DNA of 14,964 bases, taken from assembly GCA_013821585.1 (NCBI GenBank), contig JACDGO010000012.1:1-14964 (forward strand), given 5' to 3'. Shown piece after piece: positions 5,884 to 14,964 of this stretch (its first letter is position 1; every line of letters begins with the position of its first letter). The notes beneath the pieces are model-generated. The model had not been told where the DNA came from and made no database searches. It saw only the letters and a program-made list of their open reading frames with translations. The stretch is from Sphingomonadaceae bacterium. GTDB lineage: Bacteria > Pseudomonadota > Alphaproteobacteria > Sphingomonadales > Sphingomonadaceae. The position numbers and the translations under genes were made by a program.

Positions 5884-6831
5884 ATGAAGGACAGGCTGGT
5901 CACGGTGTTCGGCGGCGGCGGCTTTCTCGGCCGCTATGCCGTCCAGGCTTTGCTCGCCGCCGGCGCGCGGGTGCGAATCGCCGCGCGCGACCCGCGCGAT
6001 GCGTGGTATCTGAAGCCGCTGGGCGGGCTCGGCCAGACGCAGTTCGTCGCCGCCGACATTCGCAAGCCCGCGACCGTTGCGCGCGCGATCGCCGGGAGCG
6101 ACGCGGCAGTGAATCTCGTCGGCATCCTGAAGGGCGACTTCAATGCGTTTCACGTCGACGGCGCACGCAACGTCGCCGAGGCTGCCACGAAGGCGGGCGT
6201 CGGCGCGTTCGTTCACATTTCGGCGATCGGCGCCGACGCGGCATCGCCTTCTGCCTATGGCCGCTCGAAGGCCGAAGGCGAAGCGGGGGTGCGCGCGACC
6301 TTTCCAACCGCGACGATCCTGCGCCCCTCGGTCGTGTTCGGGCGCGAGGACGCCTTCGTCAACCGCTTCGCCCGGCTGATCCGCGCGCTGCCGGTGCTGC
6401 CGGTGGTGCGGGGGAGCGCGAAGCTTCAGCCGGTCTATGTCGGCGACGTGGCGAAAGCGATCGTCGCCGCGCTCGGGCGCGAAGGCGGAGGGAGCTTCGA
6501 ACTCGGCGGGCCGGAGGTCTTCACCATGACCGCGCTCAACCGCTGGATCGCGCGCGCGATCGGCCGCGATCCGGCGATCGTCGAGGTGCCCGACGGCCTT
6601 TCACGCCTGATGGCGAGCGCGACCGGCTGGCTCCCCGGCGCGCCGATCACGCGCGACCAGTGGTTGATGCTCGCCCGAGACAATGTCGCGATCGAGGACG
6701 GCCTCGCCGCGCTCGGGATCGCCGCGACGCCGCTCGAGGCGGTCACCGAAGGCTGGCTGATCAAATACCGCCGCCACGGGCGCTTCGCCAAGGCGGCCGA
6801 CACGTCTCTTGCGCATCCGGCGCCGGGCTAG
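5884..6831 (+). CDS. Complex I NDUFA9-subunit-type SDR family protein
   Basis: A 315-aa atypical short-chain dehydrogenase of the NDUFA9-like family. In mitochondria NDUFA9 is an accessory subunit of NADH:ubiquinone oxidoreductase that binds NADPH; the role of the bacterial relatives is less clear. The N-terminus shows the Rossmann dinucleotide loop FGGGGFLGR (residues 9-17), then strands and helices of an NAD(P)-binding fold, VNLVGIL at 76-82, a retained Y125-x3-K129 motif (YGRSK), and LRPSVVFGRED at 146-155. There is no signal peptide or membrane segment, so it is cytoplasmic or peripherally membrane-bound. The frame is open further upstream across the tRNA, but the ATG at 5884 gives the start expected for the fold. 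AAAGG at 5870-5874 is a weak ribosome binding site. It is the first gene of the chromosomal plus-strand block. Confidence 0.9.
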   Translation: MKDRLVTVFGGGGFLGRYAVQALLAAGARVRIAARDPRDAWYLKPLGGLGQTQFVAADIRKPATVARAIAGSDAAVNLVGILKGDFNAFHVDGARNVAEAATKAGVGAFVHISAIGADAASPSAYGRSKAEGEAGVRATFPTATILRPSVVFGREDAFVNRFARLIRALPVLPVVRGSAKLQPVYVGDVAKAIVAALGREGGGSFELGGPEVFTMTALNRWIARAIGRDPAIVEVPDGLSRLMASATGWLPGAPITRDQWLMLARDNVAIEDGLAALGIAATPLEAVTEGWLIKYRRHGRFAKAADTSLAHPAPG

Positions 6832-6880
6832 ATCCGGGGTTGCCGAGCGCTGGCCAGCTCCGCGCACTGAAACAGAAAAA

Positions 6881-6913
6881 CTGCCCTTCGACGCGCTCGG
6901 GGCGAACGGAGTC
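6881..6913. repeat. Sphingomonad-type CCCTTCGAC...GGGCGAACGG short repeat
   Basis: The gap between the NDUFA9-like gene and uppP contains a diverged, imperfectly palindromic motif: CCCTTCGACGCGCTCGG continuing into GGCGAACGGAGT. It resembles the short interspersed repeat (CCCTTCGACAAGCTCAGGG type) that I know as common between genes in sphingomonads. It reaches to within about 10 bases of the uppP start, and GGAG at 6908-6911 inside it may serve as the ribosome binding site. One copy only was seen. Confidence 0.5.
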
Positions 6914-6922
6914 TGATGCACG

Positions 6923-7720
6923 ATGACCCTTCTGACCATCATGATCCTCGGCGTCGTCGAGGGATTGACCGAGTTCATTCCGGTGTCCTCGACCGGTCAT
7001 CTGATCCTCGCGGGCCAGCTGCTCGGGTTCAAAGGCGCGGGGTCGGCGACATTCGACATCGTTATCCAGCTTGGCGCCATCCTCGCGGTCGTCGTGCTCT
7101 ATTTCCGGCGCTTCACGGCGGTCGGCGCGGGGCTGCTGCGCCGCGATCCGGGCGCGATCGCCTTCACGCGCAACATCTTCGCCGGCTTCCTTCCGGCGCT
7201 GATCGTCGGCGCCATCGCCTACAAGGCGATCAAGGCGATGCTCGAGGCGCCGCTGATCGTTGCGGTCGCGCTGATCGCGGGCGGCGTCGCGATCCTCGTC
7301 ATCGAGCGGTTCGTGAAGGCGGCGACCGTCCATTCGGTCGAGGCGATGCCGCTCAAGACCGCGCTCGGCGTCGGCGTCGTCCAGTGCCTGTCGATGATTC
7401 CGGGCGTCAGCCGCTCGGGCGCGACGATCATGGGCGCGCTGTCGCTGGGCGTCGAGCGTAAGACCGCGGCCGAATACAGCTTCTTCCTCGCCGTCCCCGT
7501 CATGGTCGCGGCGAGCGCGAAGGAATTGTGGGAAGCGCGCCATGCGCTCGGCGGGACCGACTGGACGAGCATCGGCATCGGCTTCGTGGTGTCATTCGTA
7601 GTCGCGATGGCGGTGATCAAGGCATTCGTCGCGATCGTCAGCCGCCACGGCTTCGCGCCCTTCGCCTGGTATCGGATCGTCGTCGGCGCGGTGGCGCTGA
7701 TCTGGCTGTTGAGTCGATAA
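6923..7720 (+). CDS. uppP: Undecaprenyl-diphosphate phosphatase
   Basis: This integral membrane enzyme (UppP, formerly BacA) removes a phosphate from undecaprenyl diphosphate. It regenerates the lipid carrier for peptidoglycan and other surface polymers, and high levels give bacitracin resistance. The 265-aa sequence has normal length and both signature motifs: [14 protein letters not shown] (residues 13-26, with the catalytic Glu pair E13 and E17, Ser and His) and PGVSRSGAT (160-168, with R164). Several hydrophobic helices cover most of the remainder, such as 48-61, 88-106, 110-127 and 216-239. The ATG at 6923 opens directly with the first helix. It follows the NDUFA9-like gene by 91 bases on the same strand and may be co-transcribed with it. 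Confidence 0.97.
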   Translation: MTLLTIMILGVVEGLTEFIPVSSTGHLILAGQLLGFKGAGSATFDIVIQLGAILAVVVLYFRRFTAVGAGLLRRDPGAIAFTRNIFAGFLPALIVGAIAYKAIKAMLEAPLIVAVALIAGGVAILVIERFVKAATVHSVEAMPLKTALGVGVVQCLSMIPGVSRSGATIMGALSLGVERKTAAEYSFFLAVPVMVAASAKELWEARHALGGTDWTSIGIGFVVSFVVAMAVIKAFVAIVSRHGFAPFAWYRIVVGAVALIWLLSR

Positions 7721-7792
7721 GGCCGGATCGGAACTACATATTCTAGCCGGTTAGCGGGCAAACGAGGGAACACTCAGGTCTGCGCAGCTATA

Positions 7793-7809
7793 GGTAAGAC
7801 ATACTTACC
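7793..7809. promoter_or_regulatory. Palindromic operator candidate upstream of gltD
   Basis: GGTAAG (7793-7798), ACATA, CTTACC (7804-7809): a perfect 6-bp inverted repeat with a 5-base spacer, 43 bases before the gltD start in an otherwise gene-free 131-base gap. The arms lie about one helix turn apart (centre to centre 11 bases), fitting a dimeric repressor. It is the only clear symmetry in the gap. No T-run follows, so it is not a terminator. The regulator is unknown. Confidence 0.45.
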
Positions 7810-7851
7810 AGTCATCTTGACTCGATAGCGCGGGTCGAGCAACCGCGTCAT

Positions 7852-9297
7852 ATGGCGGAAACGACGCTCCAGTTCGTCGAGGAGGCACAAGCCTATCCGG
7901 CCAAACGCGCCGCCGAAGCACGCGCCGGCGACTTTCGCGAGATCGCCGACCGCTACGCCGTTCCCGACGCCGAGGCGCAATCGGCGCGCTGCTCGCAATG
8001 CGGCGTGCCTTATTGCTCGGTGCATTGCCCCTTGCACAATCACATCCCCGACTGGCTTCGGCTGACGGCGGAGGGGCGGCTGCGCGAGGCATACGAGCTT
8101 TCCAACGCGACCTCGACGATGCCCGAAATCTGCGGCCGCATCTGCCCGCAGGATCGGCTGTGCGAAGGCAATTGCGTGATCGAGTTCGCCGGCCACGGCG
8201 CGGTGACGATCGGTTCGGTCGAGAAGTTCATCACCGACACCGCATGGGAAGAGGGCTGGGTCGAGGCGCTCGCGCCCGGCCGCCCGCGTCAACAGTCGGT
8301 CGGTGTAATCGGCGCGGGACCGGCAGGGCTCAGCGCGGCGGAATATTTGCGTGTGCTCGGCTATGAGGTGCACGTCTATGACCGGCATGACCGGATGGGC
8401 GGGCTGCTCACATACGGCATTCCGGGCTTCAAGCTGGAAAAGCCGGTCGTCATGCGACGCGTCGAGCGATTGAAGGCGGGCGGAATCGTGTTTCACGAGA
8501 ACTTCGAGGTCGGTAGCGACGCGAGCCTCGACGATCTGCGCCGAAAGCACGACGCGATCCTGATCGCGACCGGCGTCTATAAACCGCGCGCGATCAAGGC
8601 GCCCGGCATCGGCGGCGGCGGCATCGTCGAAGCGCTCGAATATCTGATCGCGTCGAACCGCAAGGGCTTCGGCGACCGGGTGCCGGCGTTCGACAACGGC
8701 GCGCTGAACGCGAAAGGGAAAAACGTCGTCGTTATCGGCGGCGGCGACACCGCGATGGACTGTGTGCGCACCGCCGTCCGCCAGGGCGCGGCGTCCGTCA
8801 AATGCCTCTATCGCCGCGACCGCGCCAACATGCCGGGATCGCAGCGCGAAGTGAGCAACGCCGAGGAGGAAGGCGTCGAATTCGTCTGGCTGTCCGCGCC
8901 CGAGGCGTTTGGAGCGGGCGAGAACGGCTGGGTGACGGACGCGCGCGCGGCGCGGATGCGCCTTGGCGCGTCCGACGCGAGCGGCAGACGCGCGCCCGAG
9001 CCCGATCCCGGAAGCGAATTCCGCCTCGACGCCGATCTCGTCGTCAAGGCGTTCGGTTTCGACGCCGAGGATTTGCCGAAGATGTTCGGTGCGCCCGACC
9101 TCGGCGTCACGCGTTGGGGCACGCTCCGCGTCGACCACAAGACGATGGCGAGCAGCCTCGACGGCGTGTTCGCCGCCGGCGACATCGTTCGCGGCGCGAG
9201 CCTCGTCGTCTGGGCGATCCGCGACGGGCGCGACGTCAGCGAGCACATGCACCGCTATTTGAAGGCGAAGGCGGCCGAAAGAAGGAAGGCTGCATGA
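7852..9297 (+). CDS. gltD: Glutamate synthase (NADPH) small (beta) subunit
   Basis: The FAD-containing beta subunit takes electrons from NADPH and passes them through iron-sulfur clusters to GltB, where 2-oxoglutarate and glutamine-derived ammonia become glutamate. The 481-aa protein has the expected N-terminal cysteine sets, C47/C50/C55/C59 and C94/C98/C104/C108, which bind two 4Fe-4S clusters. The FAD loop VGVIGAGPAGLS is at 150-161 and the NADPH loop VVVIGGGDTAMDC at 292-304. The conserved end with FAAGDIVRGASLVVWAI matches the FAD-binding tail. Length is normal. The ATG at 7852 is consistent with the family start, but no good ribosome binding site is visible. It is the first gene of a gltD-DUF2059-gltB cluster, the reverse of the familiar gltB-gltD order. 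The palindrome at 7793-7809 may control it. Confidence 0.97.
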   Translation: MAETTLQFVEEAQAYPAKRAAEARAGDFREIADRYAVPDAEAQSARCSQCGVPYCSVHCPLHNHIPDWLRLTAEGRLREAYELSNATSTMPEICGRICPQDRLCEGNCVIEFAGHGAVTIGSVEKFITDTAWEEGWVEALAPGRPRQQSVGVIGAGPAGLSAAEYLRVLGYEVHVYDRHDRMGGLLTYGIPGFKLEKPVVMRRVERLKAGGIVFHENFEVGSDASLDDLRRKHDAILIATGVYKPRAIKAPGIGGGGIVEALEYLIASNRKGFGDRVPAFDNGALNAKGKNVVVIGGGDTAMDCVRTAVRQGAASVKCLYRRDRANMPGSQREVSNAEEEGVEFVWLSAPEAFGAGENGWVTDARAARMRLGASDASGRRAPEPDPGSEFRLDADLVVKAFGFDAEDLPKMFGAPDLGVTRWGTLRVDHKTMASSLDGVFAAGDIVRGASLVVWAIRDGRDVSEHMHRYLKAKAAERRKAA

Positions 9298-9324
9298 TGG
9301 CAGTGGACCAAGGGAGGAAAGAGA

Positions 9325-10061
9325 ATGCACACGGCATCGATACTGGCTTTCACGCTGATGGCGACCCCGGCAGGTGCGCAGGTCGCGTCTGCCGTTCCAG
9401 CCCCGGCTTCAGGGGCGCCGGTCGATTCTACCCACCTCGCAGAAGCACGGATCGTCATCGCCAAGCTGATGCCGCCAGGCGTCTATCGCACGCTGATGAG
9501 TTCGATGATGGCGCCGATCTTCGACAACATGGGCGATAGCCTGAAGACATTGCCGCTCAAGCAGATGGCAGAGATGGGCGGTCTCAGCGCCAAGGAAGCG
9601 GCAGCGCTCGACAAGGTCAATCTTGAGCAGGTGATGGCAATCTATGATCCGCATTGGCGGGAACGATCGCAGCTGAGCATGCGGGCGATGTTCGAGACGA
9701 TGGGCACCTTTTTCACTACACTCGAACCCGAGCTTCGCGAGGCTTATGCCCGCGCTTACGCCAATGCCTTCACGCTCGCCGAGCTGCGCGACTTTGACGC
9801 GTTCTTTGCTTCGCCAGCGGGGTCGAAATTCGCGGCGCGATATCTGACGATAGGTACGGACCCCGCGATCGCGGCGGAAATGCGGACGATGATGCCCAAA
9901 ATGATGGCGCAGATGCCGACCTTCCTCGCCGCCGCGCAGAAGGCGAAAGCGGCGTTGCCGCCGCCGCGCAAGATTGAGGACCTGACTCCCGCCGACAAGG
10001 CGGCACTCGCCAAGGCACTCGGCGTGCCGGAGAGCAAACTCAAGGACCCCAAGAGCGCCAC

Positions 10062-10065
<4 letters not shown>
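9325..10065 (+). CDS. Secreted DUF2059 domain protein
   Basis: A 246-aa exported protein of unknown function between gltD and gltB. The first 19 residues (MHTASILAFTLMATPAGAQ) are a Sec signal peptide with a likely cut after AGA or AQ, so the product is periplasmic. The DUF2059 region lies at about residues 115-172 and shows the typical YANAFTLAELRDFDAFFASPAG pattern (145-166). A Met-rich helical stretch (186-200) and a Lys/Ala/Pro-rich end (207-246) follow. The start is well supported by GGAGG (9313-9317) 7 bases before the ATG. Its stop overlaps the gltB start as ATGA (10062-10065), so gltB translation is probably coupled to it. There is nothing to link it biochemically to glutamate synthesis; the tie is positional. 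Confidence 0.85.
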
Positions 10066-14567
<4,502 letters not shown>

Positions 14568-14632
14568 CGTTCATCGAACAGCAAGGATCGGCGGCGCAAT
14601 ATCGACGCTTCGCCAATTCCGCGGAGGCCTTC

Positions 14633-14964
14633 GTGCGTCGGCTGCTCATCCTTCCCCTTTTGCTCGCCCCCGCCCCCGCGCTGGCGCATTACGACCATGA
14701 CACCGCCGTCGCGGCCGACGTGCTCGCCGATCCCGCGACCGCGCGGACCGCCGGGCGCGCGGTGGAAGCAGCGACCGCCTCTATCATGGACTTGCGGATC
14801 GACGGCGTCATCCGCGCCTTCGATCCCGAAATCGACGGCGTCGGCCCCGTGCCGCGCACGCTCGGCGAAGCGATCGCTCCCGACGATCCGGGCGTCGCAA
14901 GGCGCGCCGGACGCGACGCCGCGCACGCGGTCGCGGCGGCAGGCTCAGCGACGCGCGCCGTCGC
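14633..14964 (+). CDS. Exported hypothetical protein, 5' part only
   Basis: An open frame begins with GTG at 14633 and runs off the window end without a stop (110 complete codons visible). GGAGG at 14623-14627 lies 5 bases before the GTG, which strongly supports this start. The first residues (VRRLLILPLLLAPAPALA, with V read as Met) form a signal peptide with a likely cut after ALA, so the product should be periplasmic or anchored outside. The mature part is rich in Ala, Asp and Arg, with MDLRIDGVIRAFDPEIDGVG in the middle and an Ala-rich helix (RAGRDAAHAVAAAGSATRAV) at the visible end. I do not recognise a family. It follows gltB by 65 bases on the same strand and may be co-transcribed with it. 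Confidence 0.7.
   Translation, partial: MRRLLILPLLLAPAPALAHYDHDTAVAADVLADPATARTAGRAVEAATASIMDLRIDGVIRAFDPEIDGVGPVPRTLGEAIAPDDPGVARRAGRDAAHAVAAAGSATRAV

Noticed and set aside
7774..9330. 518-aa open frame on the minus strand across gltD
   Set aside because: It lies wholly opposite a well-conserved gltD and is rich in Arg, Asp, Ala and His, as expected from the antisense of GC-rich codons. No recognisable domain or ribosome binding site.

Overview
The window joins two unlike pieces of DNA at a tRNA-Leu gene. From about 5,880 to the right end is GC-rich chromosomal DNA with housekeeping genes, all on the plus strand: a complex I NDUFA9-type SDR protein, undecaprenyl-diphosphate phosphatase (uppP), glutamate synthase small subunit (gltD), a secreted DUF2059 protein, glutamate synthase large subunit (gltB), and the 5' part of an exported hypothetical protein. 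The protein style, the high GC and a CCCTTCGAC...GGGCGAACGG type short motif before uppP suggest an alphaproteobacterium, most likely Sphingomonadales. That assignment is from recognition, not from a search.

From position 1 to about 5,700 is a mobile accessory region, probably one end of a genomic island inserted at the 3' end of tRNA-Leu(CAG). Reading leftwards from the tRNA there are ATACCC repeats that look like integrase arm sites, then a P4-type tyrosine integrase broken by a one-base frameshift, an IS1595-family transposase, a tightly overlapping three-gene cassette (51-aa protein, DUF1828-like protein, 63-aa protein), and a complete ISBst12-type IS66 element carrying a pRiA4b ORF-3-like passenger gene. 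The left end of the IS66 element almost coincides with the left edge of the window, so the far end of the island is outside it.

On the chromosomal side, gltD and gltB together make NADPH-dependent glutamate synthase, which converts glutamine and 2-oxoglutarate into two glutamates. They are split by the DUF2059 gene, which has its own strong ribosome binding site and overlaps the gltB start by 4 bases. A perfect GGTAAG-N5-CTTACC palindrome lies in the gap before gltD and could be an operator. uppP recycles the lipid carrier of cell-wall synthesis.

The least explained part is the cassette at 2,324-3,412. Its three genes overlap like a co-translated unit, none has a function I can name, and the last gene runs 68 bases into the transposase gene on the opposite strand. 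No CRISPR array, rRNA or riboswitch was seen.
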